NCBI GenBank assembly: GCA_903850335.1
Contig: CAINLJ010000147.1
Coordinates: 1-64,000, forward strand
Origin: an uncultured Bacteroidia bacterium
Lineage (GTDB): Bacteria > Bacteroidota > Bacteroidia > Bacteroidales > Prolixibacteraceae
Reading direction: 5' to 3'
Length of the DNA: 64,000 bases
The stretch's first letter is position 1; each line of letters begins with the position of its first letter. The translations under genes and the position numbers were made by a program. The notes beneath the pieces were generated by a model. It did no database searches. It was not told where the DNA came from and worked only from the letters and a program-made list of their open reading frames with translations. Below, one piece after another: positions 12,801-27,800 of this stretch.

Positions 12801-15800
12801 ATAGAACGTAGAGGCAGCTGTAAGTGTCTGAGCGCCATTCCCACCAAAAATAACTGTTCCTGTACCTGCCACAAAGTTTGAACCTGTACCAGACCAGGCA
12901 GTTCCGGTGGTATTTTCATTCAGAGTGCTTAACCCGCCATTCAAGGTTCCGGATGTAAGAGTCACTGCGCCTGTGAAAGAATGGGTTAATGCAGTACCAT
13001 TATCCAAAACCAGTGCAGTACCGGCAGATCCGGCTACTGTTAGTGCACCTCCTGTTATATTCCCGTTTATGGTTGCTGTACCGGCAGTTTTTGACATTGT
13101 CACTGTTCCGGTTGTGTTGAAAGAACCTATATTCTGGTTAGTGGCTGCCCCGGTAATTGTAAGTCCAGAAGCTGCAGTACTTGCAGTTGTGGAACTGTTG
13201 TTGATCAGGTCGCCATTTAAAGTCAGTGAATAGGTCGACATATTCAAATTCGCACTGTTGAGTGTAAGGTTGCTACCCGCAGCAAGTGATTTGTTCCCGT
13301 TAGCAGTAATCATTCCCGAACCGTTCAGGGTAATTCCTCCTGAACCGGCAAATGTGGCAGGCCATTCACTCGATGCTGTTCTTGTCGAACCACCCTGGTT
13401 GTAAACAAGTGCATAGGCAGATCCACCATAAGCCAGCGTTCCTGTGAAAATATTTCCAAAACCGCCATTCCCAATTGTGAGTGTCCCGTTGACTGTCAGA
13501 ACGTCTCCTGCAATTGACCCAAAAGTTACAACTCCTGCAGTACCTGCTAATGTCAGATTGTTGAAAGTTGTACTTCCAGCAATCGTCTGCGCAGCATTGG
13601 TGCCAGCTCCGTTAAAAATAACGGTTCCAAATGCATCTGAAAATCCGGTAATTCCTGCGTTATTACTCCATTTACCATAAACGGTTAAACTATTTGCACC
13701 AGTGACTGTAAGCGTTGCATTGGCATTAATTGTTATATTATGACAAAGTGCTGCAGGAATTGCACCAGATATTTCAGGCTGAACGATACCTGCACCCGAA
13801 GAAATCACTACATCTGTCGAAGCACCAGGTAATCCTCCACACCAGTTATTTGAATCATTCCAGTCAGAAGTTACCCCTAACCAGAATCCAGGATTACACG
13901 TACCAACATTTAGAATTCCTGAAGATGCAGAATCAAAATAACTATCATTAATAACATTTGCAGGAGTTCCTGCAGCAGTAGTACCCGACGAACCATAGCT
14001 TTTCCCTGAAGCCTGTGAAACTGCACCCAAAGTCAGCGCTGTTGTCAGCGAATTAGTCAGGTTAGGCAACGAAGCCCGTGCTCCGGTAATAGTTAACAAA
14101 CCTTTGACATTGGTAGGATTACTAAATGTCTTCAGCTCAGTTCCTGTGCCGTTGAGTGTCAGGTTATTAAAATAGGATTCTGTTGTAGTGATGCCCTGAG
14201 CACCACCTCCAAAGACTACTGTACCGGTTTGGGGAGTGAAGATAAGAGCTGTTCCATTCCAAGCCGTCGGTGTTGAAGAGTTGACATTCAGTGTAGCCGA
14301 ATTGCCAAGAAGTGAACCGGCAGTTAAAGTCACATCACCTGTAAAAGTATGGGTTCTGGATCCAAGATCCAGTGTACCACCGGATGTTCCGTTAATCGTA
14401 AGACTTCCCCCGTTGATGTTCCCTGTGAAGAGTGCAGTACCGGCTGTTTTTGTCATTGCGACCGCACCAGTTGTTGAGAATGCCCCAATATTTTGTGATA
14501 CTACTGGTCCTGTTATCGTAACTGGTGAACTACCGGCAGTAATTGTACTGCCGTTGACAAAATCTCCCCAGAATGTAAGCCCAAAATTTCCAGTCGCCAG
14601 CGTACCTCCTGAATTGATATTCAGGTAAGTAGGATGAGTTGCGTCACCCAGCACCCTTGCAGGTGTATTGAGCGTGATGGTTCCCGGATTAGTTCCCTTA
14701 ATTATAATTCCCAGTCCGGTAAAGGTGGCAGGCCATTCTGTTGATACTGTCCTTGAAGAAGTTCCAACATTATACTGAAGCGTAGCATTGGATCCATAAG
14801 AAAGCCCTCCGGTAAATGTGTTGGTATTAGTTCCGTTTTCAATCGAAAGAATGCCATTTACTGTTGTTGCAGAGGTGAAAGTAACCGGACCTGTTCCGGC
14901 AAGAGTCAGGTTATTAAAGACCTGACCCGGAGTAACTGATACTGTTCCGCCGTTCAAAATAACAGTATTGCCGGAAGCAGTTGTAAATGTACCACCCGTG
15001 TTTGTCAGGTTTCCGCCAACAGTTAATGTACTCGTACCGGTAGAGAATGTACCCGTGTTCGTCAAATTGCCGGATATAGTTAATGTCCCGTCATTCGAAG
15101 TTACTGTACCTCCACTTAAAAAGTTTCCACTCGCTGTAAGTGAATTGGTTCCAGTCGCATCAAAGGTTAGCGACGCTCCGCTACTTAGTGTAACATTATT
15201 ACACGTTTTAGGTACACCATCTGCGTATATCACAGGCTGATAGGTTGTTGGAGCTATTGTAACATTGGTTGTAGGCAGAGGTATTACATTACCCGACCAG
15301 TTTAAAGGATCATTCCAATCTGTCAGTGATTTAGTGGACGGAGCACTTGCTGTTGATCCACCAATCCAGGTACCTGGGATTGTTGTACTAACATATAAAA
15401 TACCTGTAGAAGGGGATAAGAAATTTGAATTATCTGTATGACTGGCAGGGGATGCCGTTGAACCCCAACTTCCCAAAACCTGCAGGGCAGAATTAAAATA
15501 TAAGCTGTCAGTAGTATGATTAAATGACTGAAGGTCAGCTATGGCACCCGAACCGTTATTTATATTCACGTAGGTGGATGTTATTGCAGCAGGGAACGTT
15601 TTTGTTCCGGTTCCCGACAGGAACAGATTGTAATACGTGACATTTGCAATTGTCTGCCCTGCACCGTTAAAGTTAATTGTGCTCTTGCCCGGGGTAAATG
15701 TTCCGGCAGTGTTAGTCGTAGTACCCGCTATGTTTAATGTACTTGTATTACCGGCCAGTGTACCTGCTGTCCTGGTCCATGCCCCTGTGAAGGTGTGAGT

Positions 15801-18800
15801 TAACCCTGCACCAAGATCAAGCGTTCCGCCCGGACCGTTTAATGTGATGCCAGCTCCGCCTACGTTACCTGTAAAGGTTGCCGTACCCGAAGTCTTTGTC
15901 ATCGACACGGGGCCCAAAGTTGTAAACCCGCCAATACTCTGACTGGTCATGGTCCCCGCTATTGTCACACCACCAGATCCACTCGTAAGTGTACCATTAT
16001 TGATAAAATTGCCGCCAAACGTCAGCAGATTTACTCCGGGCGTAAGGACTGCATTCAAATTAATAGTTAAAGGAACACTTGCATTAAATACTTTTGGTAC
16101 TGCAATAGTAATCGCTCCTGTGTTGGCAATGACAATACCACCTGTAGCAGCAAAAGGAGTGATCCATTCAGGACCGGCTGCAAACGGGCCGGCATGTTTA
16201 TTATACTGAAGAGTCGCTGCCGCACCATAAGTTGGAGGGGCAGAAACTGTTGCAGTCCCTTCCATGGAAAGGGTTCCGGAAACACCTGTTACTGCAGTTG
16301 TCAAAGTCACCAGACCTGTCCCTGCAAGGGTGAGGTTATTGAATGTCGTTGATCCTGTTCCGGAGGTGGCAATTGTTTGAGTACCACCGTTTAAAATAAC
16401 TGTACCCGCTCCTGAGGTGAAACCTGCTGTACCATTACTGTTGGTCCAGTTTCCGGCTACCAGCAACGTTCCGGATCCGGCATTTAGATTTGCTCCTGAG
16501 GCAATCGACAACGCTCCAGTAAAGGTATTTGTCAATCCGGTCCCAAGGTTAAGTGTTCCTCCACTTCCGCTTAAGGTAAGTCCGCCACCATTAACATTAT
16601 CCGTAAAGGTAGCAGTACCGGAAGTCTTTGTCACTGTTACAGTACCTGTTGTTGTAAATCCGCCAATGCTCTGAGTTACCATAGTGCCGGCAATCGTCAG
16701 ACCACCTGATCCGCTTGTAAGCACACCATTTTTAATGAAGTTACCTCCAAGGGTTAAAAGATTGGCACCAGGTGTTAAAATAGCACCTGTGTTTATCGTT
16801 AGTGGAACACCTGTTCCAAAGACTTTAGCACTGCTAAGTGTAATTTCCCCTGTGTTGGCAATGACGACACCACCTGTCGCGGCGAAAGGTGTGATCCATT
16901 CCGGTCCTGAAGGATTTGGACCTGTAACCTTGTTGTAGCGCAGTGTAGCCGCAGCACCAAAAGTCGGGGCTGCTGAAACAGTAGCAGCACCTTCCATCGA
17001 TAGGATTCCGTTTACAATTGGTACAGTTGAAGTTAAAGTAACTAATCCTGAACCACTCAGAGTCAGATTATTAAAATTTATAACACCTGTTCCTGTAGTC
17101 GTAATCGTCTGAGTTCCGCCATTTAAAATAACTGTTCCGCTTCCAGAAACAAATCCAGATGCGCCATTACTATTTGTCCAGCTCCCACTTACAGTCAAAT
17201 TGGAAGATCCTGAAACTGTAAGTGTTGCTCCTGTGCCAATCGATATATTGTTACAAGCAGCATCTGCACTGATAACAGGGAAATTGATAATACCACCTGA
17301 GTTAATAATAACATCAGTAGAGGCTGTTGGTACTGCTCCACCACACCAGTTGGATGGAGTATTCCAATCAGTCGTTCCTCCAAGCCACGATCCGGGTATA
17401 CATGTACCCAGTGAATTTACAACCAATATACCTGTACCCGGCCCAAATGATCCAGGTATGATATTCCCTGCAGGAACTGATGCCCCGGTTCCTCCATAAC
17501 TTCCTGCACTCTTTGGAGTAGTACCGAGGAATAAAATATTTGCTGTATTCCCACCAAAACCTCCGAGACCAGCTAACGCAGAACCTGAAATTGTTAAAGT
17601 TCCTGAGATTGCCTCCTGAGTCAGGAAGGTCTTTGTACCGCTTCCACTTAAAGTCAGATTCTGATAAGGGGTCGGGAAAACAGACTGATTACCCGCAAGT
17701 CCATAATTGACTATGTTTCCGGTTGCCGTTGCATCAATAGTATTAATAGTCGCAGGACCTGCAAAGTTCAGATTAAGTGTCGACCCGGCACCTTGTATTA
17801 ATGAACCTAATCCCTGAAGTGATCCGGATATCGTTAAAGTGCCCGGGTTATTAAGATTAATACCCGAAACTGTGACATTTGGAATTGCAAAGACACCTGT
17901 AAGAGTCTGGTTATTATTGCTAAACGTATGATTTCCCGTTCCAGCAGTAAAGATCGCATTGCCCAGCAAAGTAATACTGTTCCGGAAAGTGGCCGGTGCA
18001 TTTCCAGAGTTGTTCCATGTTGCACCTGCAGAAACTGTAACAAGTCCTGTAAAATCCAGGATCCCTGCCGCATTGCTGATCAACATGCTTCCGCTTATTC
18101 CTCCACCAACAGTCGTTGTTCCAGTCACTGTTAATGGGAAAGCTCCAACAGTAAACGTTGTGGCATCACCTATCGCAAGATTGTTTCCAATTGTCAGACT
18201 TCCAAGAGTAGAAGTAGTTGCTGTTCCAGACAGATTAAGGTTATGCAGGACAGCAGTTCCGGACGTCAGCGTTTTCGCACCGCTTCCCAATAAATTAAGG
18301 TCATAATAGGTGACACCCCTGACAGTTTGAGCTGCTCCGGAATAGTTCACAACATTGCCTGTGGCAGACGCAGTAAAGCCTGTAATATCGGAGATACCGC
18401 TGAGATTTAATATCCCTGTGGTACCCTGAGCTAATCCACCAGTTCCTGAAAGCGCGGTAGTAGCTGTGATAGTGCCATTATTTGTAAGTGTTCCGCTTAC
18501 AGTCAGCAATGTTGAGCAGGTTAAAATCCCTGTGTTGGTATAGGAACCACTTACCGTTAAACCAGGAATACTTAAAGGCTGGGTACCGCCAATTGTTTTG
18601 GTTGTACCGGTAAGATGATAACTTCCTGCAGCAGCAGTAAATGTGGCACCGTTATTTGTAACGTTACCACCAATCGTATAGTTTGTGTTAACAGCATTCG
18701 TAAAGGTTCCGGCATTTGTCAAATTACCATTTATTGTAACGGCAGCGATAGCACTTGTACTGCTCCACGTACCACCTGAACTGATTCCTAAACTGTCGGC

Positions 18801-21800
18801 GACAATATTTGTTCCGGCAAGCATGCTTACCAAACCTCCGCTACGAACCGAAATCACACCCAGGGTTACCGGATTTACAAGACTGTTGACAGTCAAAATT
18901 CCACTTACACCTGTTCCTACATTGGTTCTGCCTATTGTAAGTACGTTGACTCCTGCTGTGAAGGTTGTCCCGTCACCAATAGTCAGGTTTTTACTTATCG
19001 TTGCAGCAATTCCAGTTGTTACGTTTGCAGTACCCTTGAGTAAAACATTATTGAAGGTTGTGGAAGCCAATCCACCTATTGATTCTGTGGTTCCGTTAAA
19101 AATTACAACCCCTGAATTATCTGTGAAGGTACCACCATTATTAATCCAGTTGCCACTTACAAACAATGAATCGCTGTTGGTTAATGCAGCACCCGGCTGG
19201 ATTGTGATATCCTTACAATAGGCTTTCTCTGTTAATCCGATAACCGGATAAGGGAAGCTAAGACCACCTGGAATGATTACATTTGTAGTAGCAGCGGGTA
19301 CAGAGGGGCAAGACCAGTTTAATATGTTATTCCAATCACCATCTCCCGCAACACCTGTCCATGTACCAGGTACACAAACACCGCCAACATAAATAATACC
19401 ATTCGAGGCAGGTAAGAAATTTGCAGGATCAATGTTACCAGCACCTGATGCAGCTGTTGAACCCCATGAACCTGAAGTTGGGACAGAGGCTATCGAATTA
19501 AATTGTAAACTATTGGCTGTATGTGTAAAATTGCCTAGGTCTGCTACTGCTGACGGGATAATGTTCAGGTAACCTGTTATAGCCAGAGCTGCAGGGAAGG
19601 TCTTATTCCCACTTCCCGAGAGGATCAGATTGTTATATTGAACATTGGCAATGGTCTGATTTCCTGCACCATAATAGTTAACAACGCCTGAAGCAGGCGT
19701 AAAGGTTCCGCCTGTGTTTGTGACAGAACCTCCAATTTTTAAGGTGCTTGAATTACCGAGTAATGTGCCGGCAGTACGGATCCATGGACCCGAAATAGTA
19801 TGTGTTAACCCGGCTCCCATGTCAAGTGTCCCACCAACGCCGTTCAATGTTAAGCCTGTTCCCGAAATATTTCCGGTCAGTGTGGCAGTACCTGCAGTCT
19901 TGGCCATCACAACCAAACCGGTAGATGTCCCGTTTCCTGTAGTTGTGAGCCCTCCAATATTCTGGACAAGAGTAGTTCCTGCAATTGTAATAACTGAGCT
20001 TCCAGCACTTAACGTTCCACCATTTACAAAATCACCATGGAAAGTAAGCCCGTAATTGGTTCCTGATGTACTAAGAGTCGCTCCCGGATTGATGTTTAAA
20101 GGAACATTTGTATTGTTACCAAACTGTTTAGCCGCATTCAGGGTTATAACACCCGAATTTTTAATCACGACACCGCCCGTTGCGATAAATGTTGAAATCC
20201 ATTCGGCTCCGGCTGTTCTAGCCGTTGCAGTGTTGTACTGCAATGTAGCCGCCGGACCGTAAGTTGGGGCAACATTTGCAGTTGCAGCACCTTCCATCGA
20301 TAGTATATTATTAACGACAGGTACACCAGTTAATGTCTTCGTTGCAGTTCCTGTTCCTGTGAAGGTCAGGTTATAAAATGTAGATGAAGTAGCCAGTGTC
20401 TGAGCAACTCCGCCAAAAACCACGGTACCGGTACCGGCATTAAAGAGTGTCCCGGTCCCATTCCAGGCAGTTGTACTCGTTGCGTTTTCGTTCAGGGTAC
20501 TTAACCCGCCGTTTAAAGTTCCTGTAATAAGGGTTACCACACCACTAAAGGTATGAGTCAGTCCGGTGACTCCGGAATCCAGGTTCAGGCTTCCACCTAA
20601 TCCGTTAATCGTCAGTGGTCCTGCTGACAAATTACCTGTAAATGTTGCTACACCCCCGGTTTTCGACATTGTAACTGTTCCGGTAGTAGTGAATGCACCA
20701 ATATTCTGGGCTGCAGTACCGGTAAATGTTAACCCGCCGGAACCACTTGTTGTAGCTCCGGAATTAACAAGGTTACCAGTAAGCGTAAGTAAGCCATTTG
20801 AAGCAAACTGGGCACCGGAATTCAGCGTCAGATTAATACCTGTCGACGTAAAGGTACGTGCTGAAGATAAAGTGATTACGCCTGTACCTCCCACTATTAC
20901 ACCACCACCCAGAGTGTTTACAGTCTGAGTGACAGGCCATTCATTGCCTACTGTCCTGGCTGATGAGCCTGAATTATACTGAAGAGTTGCATTTGGTCCA
21001 TAAACTGGTGTTCCGGATCCTCCAAAAGTCACTGCACTGATCCCATTTTCAACCGAGAAAACATCATTGATGGTTGTAGTAGTTCCTGAGAATGTAACGG
21101 CTCCGGAAGTAGCAAGTGTTAATTTATTGAAAGTATTAATTCCGGTGATTGTTGTTGCCGCACCATTAAAAATAACTTTTCCACTACCTGCATTAAAACC
21201 TCCTGTTGCATTCCCATTGATCCAGTTACCACTGACGGTTAATGTATTTGATCCTGAAATTGTCAGTGAGGCGCCTGAATTAATTGTAATATTATTACAC
21301 ACCGGAGTTGGATCGGTGTCAATAATTATTGGCTGATAGAGTGTAGTACCGGATAATGGGGGGATTGTCACACTCGTCGTTGAAGTTGGTACGCCGAGGC
21401 TCCAGTTAAGAGGATCGATCCAGCTTGAGCTGACTCCTCCGATCCAGGTACCTGGCAGCGCCCCACCACCTACATTCAGAACACCCGGTGCAGTGGATAA
21501 GAAATATGTGTTATTTGTGTTTGTTGCGCCGGATCCGGGCGTACCACCCCATGATCCAGTGGCAGGCACAGAAGCTAAACCACCCAAAAGCAATGAGGCC
21601 GATGTCGAATTGTTTTGAAGTGCCAGCTGAGCCCCTGTATTGGACGGACTTATTGAAACCACATTATTGACAACAATTGAACTGCTGAAAGTCTTGGTCC
21701 CTGCCCCTGCAATAGTAAGATTATAGAAAGTAGGTGTAGCAGAAGTAATTGTCTGATCACCCGATGCGCCAAAGACAACAGTTCCCGCCGCAGGATTGAA

Positions 21801-24800
21801 CACAGAAGAGGTTCCGCTCCACGCAGCCGGACTCACCGAGGTTACATTTAACACTGCAGCATTCCCATTTAGTGTACCTGCCGTGAGAGTAACATTTCCG
21901 GTGATTGTATGGTTTAACGAGGCTCCACCAAGGTCCAGAGTTCCCCCCGCACCATTTATTGTAAGTCCGGCTCCTGTCAAATTGCCTGTCAATGTTGCCG
22001 TAGCGCTGGTTTTAGTCATTGAGACAAGACCAGTGGTACTAAAAGCACCAATTGACTGGACACTGGTTCCGGTAAGTACAAGACCTCCTGAACCGAGTAT
22101 TGAGGCTGCTCCGTTGTTTACAAGATTACCATTTAAAGTCAATAAATAGGTCGACATGTCAAGTTGTGACCCGCTATTTAGTGTTAAAAGTGAGCCTGCG
22201 TTGAAGACCTTTGCTGCCCCTGGATTGATTAATCCTGTATTGGCAATGATTACACCTCCGGTCGAAGTAAACGGAGTTATCCATTCTTCTGTTGTGGCAG
22301 TTCTTGCCGTTGGAGTATTATATTGCAATGTCGCAGCCGGGCCATAAGTCACTACACCAGTTGTTACAACTACACCAGCAGTTCCTTCCATCGAGAGAAT
22401 CCCATTCACGGTTGGAGTCGTTGCAAAGGTTTTTGTACCGCTGCCTGATAGTGTAAGGTTATTGAAGGTTAATGCAGGTGCTGTCTGATTCCCGGTAAGC
22501 GAGAAAGCAACAGTTCCGGCATTTGAAGTAAATGTACCTCCTGTTCCGGAAAATACTGTTCCTGAAGCTGTGAAATTGATAATACTGGATCCGCCATCAA
22601 GTGTGCCATTTGTCCTTGTCCACGTACCACTAAATGTGTGTGTTAATGATGTACCCAGGTTTAAAGTTCCACCGGTTCCATTAATCGTGAGGCCTGCACC
22701 GGATACATTTCCGGTGAAAGTTGCAATACCGGCTGTTTTAGTCATAGAAACAGCACCTGTGGTCGTAAATCCGGATATTGTTTGAGCTAACATTGTATTG
22801 GCAATAGTCACTCCTCCGGTTCCAGGCGTCAGGGTACCGTTATTCGTAAAATTACCTCCAAGTGTTAATAGATTTGAACCAGGTGTAAGTATGGCACCTG
22901 AGTTTATAGTCAAAGGAATACCGGAGTTAAACACCTTAGCGCCGCTCATCGTGATTTCAGCAATATTTGAAACCACAACACCACCTGTTCCTGTAAAAGG
23001 AGTCACCCATTCGCCACCCGTAGTTAATGCATTGGTGCGGTCATACTGAAGTGTAGCAGACGTCCCGTAAGTAGGAGAGCCGGAAACTGTACAGGATCCC
23101 CTGACTGTAAGTATCCCATTAATTGTCATACCACTGGAAACCGTTTTCACGGCACTTCCATCAAAAATTACATTATTAAATATGGAGGTTCCTGTGATAG
23201 TCTGTGCTGCACCACTGAAGATTACAGTCGCTGTACCAGGATTAAAGGTTCCGGTACCGTTGATCGTCCACCCTCCGCTGACAGTTAAATTCACCGGATT
23301 TAGCGGATCAATCGTTACCGAAGCACCCGTTTGAATTGTAAGACTCTTGACAGCTGCAGATGCAATTGTAAGAGAAGATATGGTCGGATACACAGATAAA
23401 CCGGCCGGAATTACAACATCTGTCGTACCATCCGGCACAATATTACATGACCAGTTTCCAATAGAATTCCAGTCACTGCTGGCTAACCCAGTCCAGGTAC
23501 CTGGTGTACAGGATGATCCAACATTGAGAACACCAGGTGCACTTGTACCAAAGCGTGTTGGATCCTGATTTGTAGCCGGTGAAACTGTCGATCCCCATGA
23601 TCCAGTAGCCTGAAGGACATCATTAAAATGCAGTGAGAGTGCGGTATGTGTAAACGTTCCAAGAACAGCCGAGGTTGACCCGGGTGTACCATTGGAAATA
23701 ATGTTGACATCGTTACTGATAGTTGTTGTTCCCAGGAATGTTTTTAATCCTGAACCTGAAAGTTTAAGATTATAGTAAGTATTCGTAGAGTTTCCACCCG
23801 AGTATGGAAGTGTGACAATATTTTGAGGTGCCAAAGCGGTATACTCAATCGTTCCGGAATTTGTTATAAAGTTTGTAAGAGTTCCTGTGATTGGTGTTGT
23901 TGCCGTCAGTGCAAGATTACTTGTACCTCCATTTAACGTACCTGCAGTAAGAACAACGGAGGTAAATGAATGACTCAGTGCTGATCCGAGGTTCAATGTT
24001 CCACCGGTTCCGTTTATTGTAAGAGTGCTGCCACTGGTTAGGTTTCCTGTTAAAGTAGCCGTCCCACCAGTTTTAATTACAGATATCGGTCCTGTTGTAG
24101 AGAACGATCCGATACTTTGATCGGAAGTTCCGTTTAAAGTCAGACCACCGGATCCAAGAGTGACTGCCCCATTATTTACAAGGTTACCATTGAGGGTCAG
24201 TAAATTCGCAGACATATTTAAAGATGCCCCGCTTCCTAAAGTTAAAGGAACACCCGTATTTAAAACTTTGGCTGTAGTAACTGTAACTGTACCTGTTCCC
24301 CCAATAATAACACCGCCGGTACCAGTAAACGGGCTGGGCCATTCACTTGTAGAAGCCGTACGGGCAGACGCCCCGGCATTGTATTGAAGTGTTGCAGCTG
24401 GTCCGTAAGTAAGCGTTCCGGTAAAAGTGTTTGCACTTGTTCCATTCTCAATAGACAGAATGCCATTTACTGTTGTATTCCCAGTACCAAAAGTTACACC
24501 TCCTGTTGTTTGAAGTGTGAGGTTATTAAACGTAGTACCACCACCAATAACGGGAGTAGCACCGTTCATTATCACCTTACCTGTACCGGCATTAAAGATC
24601 CCGGTGCTTGTAAGATTTCCTCCGACAGTTAAATCACCCGAACCCGCATTAAAGGTTCCTGCATTTGTATAGTTCCCTGCTACAGCCAGGGAATTCGAAC
24701 CACTAATTGTAAGCGAAGCTCCCGTCTGAATTGTAACTGTTTTGCTTACTGCTGCAGAATTGATGACCGGATAGTTGGACAATGCATTTAACCCGATTAT

Positions 24801-27800
24801 TACGTTGGTTGTTGCGTCCGGCAGTGTATTACATGACCAGTTTGTATTATCTTCCCAGGCTGTTGGAGAGGATAAAGACAATCCGGTCCAGGTGCCAGGA
24901 ATACAGGTTCCACCCAAAAATACAATCCCACTTGAGGCCTTCACAAAGTAAGTATCACTTGTGCTGGCAGCTGATGATCCGGTCGATCCCCATGAACCGG
25001 AAATGTAGTTTAACGCATCAAGACTGAGGATATTGGCCTTATGAGTAAATGCTCCAAGGTCCAGAACAGTTGGACCCGGCGTGTTTTGAATGGAGAGACT
25101 ATCATTGACAGTCATCGCCGTAGTAAACGTTTTTACTCCGCTGCCCGAAACCTTAAGATTATCATAAAGGATATTGGCAATGGTCTGGGCCGTTCCATTA
25201 TAATTAACCCTGTTTCCAACTACTGAAGCTACAAGCGTAGTCGCTGAGGCTGTACCCTGAAGATTGAGCAAACCTGTGGCACCATTGGTTAATATTCCTG
25301 AGCCGGTAAGAGCTGTACCCACACCAAAGTTACCATTATTCGTGTAGGTGCCTGTGAACACTGCATTCAGAATTGAGGACGTATTTGATCCATTCAGGAC
25401 CTTCCCTGAACCTGTAAAAGTATGTGCTCCAGTGCTTGTAGCGGTAAATGTAGTTGCGTTATTTGTGAAATTTCCTGCAAAATTGAAAACATCATTTGCC
25501 GTATTAGATACTTCAGTCCACACGGCACCACTATTTAACGTGACATCTCCGTTGAGATTCATAGTCATAGCAGTACCGTTTGTCGCTGAGGACCAGTTTA
25601 CTGAACCAGAAATATTTGTGGCTCCCGTTACGGTTAAATTCCTCATTATATTAACAGAGGCCAGACTATTAACTGTAAATGTACCGGCAACAGTCAGACT
25701 AGCCCCTGTCGGTGATGTGATCAGACCCGTATTTGTGATAAGTAAATTGCCTGGCAACGAATTTATCCACTCTACTCCGGCTGAGAATGAAGCCGACTTA
25801 TTATACTGAAGTGTAGACGTTGCCAGATAAGTTGGAGCTGCAGAAACTGTAGCAGTCCCTTCCATTGAGAATACATTATTGATCGTCGGTGAGCCAGTTA
25901 AAGTTTTTATAGCAGCACCCGTTCCTGTAAAGGTCAGATTAAAGAAAGAAGTCGGAGTAGACAATGTTTGTGCAACACCTCCAAAAACGACTGTTCCTGT
26001 TCCCCGCTGGAAATTCGAACCTGTTCCTGTCCAGGCCGAACCTGTAAAATTCTCATTTAGAATGCTCGAACCGCCATTCAGAGTACCTGATGTAAGTGCT
26101 ACTGCACCAGTAAAAGTATGAGTTAAGGAACTTCCCAGATTTAATGTTCCTCCTGAACCATTAATCGTCAATCCTGCACCGTTTACATTACCTGTGAACG
26201 TTGCCACACCACCGGTCTTGGACATTGTAGTAAGACCGGTCGTTGTATAACCGGCGATACTTTGGGTCGACATAGTTCCATTAATGATAATGGGTGAGCT
26301 TCCAGCTGTAAATGTGCCGCCGTTGTTGACATAATTCCCACCAAACGTTGTGGTAAGATTTTGGGTAATTAAAGTTGCTCCACTGCTTATCGTCAATGGT
26401 ATTCCAGTACTGAATACTTTGGCGGCATTCATTGTAATTGCTCCTGTATTGGCGATGATTACTCCACCCGAAGCCACAAATGGATTCAGCCATTCTACGC
26501 GGGCAGTTCTCGCTGTAGTCGTATTATATTGCAGTGTTGCTGCAGGTCCGTAGGTTAGTGCACTAGGAACGGTAACAGTCCCCTCCATCGATAGCACACC
26601 ATTCACTGATGGTACGTTGACAAAATTAACCACTCCTGTACCGGAGAAAGTCAGGTTATTAAAGGTGGTCGCACCCGTAATAGACGGGGAAGTACCACTA
26701 AAATTAACCGTTCCTGAATTGTCAAGGAAAATACCACTATTATGCCAGTTACCGCTAACAATCAAGGTATTTGGACCACTTATAACAAGTTTTCCTTTAG
26801 TACCAATAGTTATGCTGTGACACGCTGTTGCCGACAGAAGGATTGGGTAATTGTTATAGGTAGTAGTACTGTCAGGGATAATAACATCGCTGATCGCAGT
26901 TGGTAAAATGCCGCATGACCAGTTGTTGGGATTGTTCCAGTCTGAGTCACCTCCGGCACCTCCCGGTCCTCCACCAATCCATGTTCCTGGAATACAGGCG
27001 TTACCAACATATAAAATACCAGGACTTGATGCCACGAAGTTTGCTGCAGTAACCGCTGCTGCCGAGCTGGTTCCTCCGTACGATGTGTTTGTCGCCTGCA
27101 GAGTGCCATCCAGTGTATAAGTAGTACAGAGAGGATTGAAGCCCCCTAGATCAATCAGTACACCCGTAATCGTAGACACATCCCCACTAATGTTTATACT
27201 CGAGGTTATTGTTTTTGTCCCGGTACCTGTGAAGGCTAGATTAGCATACGAAGTTGTATAAACTGTTTGAGAGGATCCGGAATAATTAACAGTGTTCCCC
27301 GTTGATGTGGCATTAAGAGCATTAATGCTTATTGTTCCGTTTAATAATAATATTGCAGACGGCCCCTGAGTAAACGTGCCAGTTCCGGACAATGTGGTTC
27401 CGGAGGTCAGGGTTCCAAAGTTGGTGAGTGTAATACCCGTAACAGAAACATTGGGAATATTAAAAATTCCGGTTAGTCCCTGGTTGTTTGTATCAAAGGT
27501 TTGGATCCCGGTCCCTGCATTAAAAGTGCCGTTATTTGTAATGCCGCCACGGAAAGTTACCGGCGAATTATTCACTGAATTATCCCAGGTTCCACCAGCG
27601 TCAATTGTTACAAGCCCGCCAGCGGTAAGACTAAAGGTTCCAACTGCAAATGATGTTCCTCCTCCCACAATAAGATTTCCATTGATTGCAAGTGCAGCAA
27701 CAGGAGCAAATTGTGAAGTTCCGCCAAGAGTAAGGTTAAAGAATGTTTGAATCCCGGAGTAGGTCTGCACTCCGGCACCGTTAAACACTACTGTACCAGT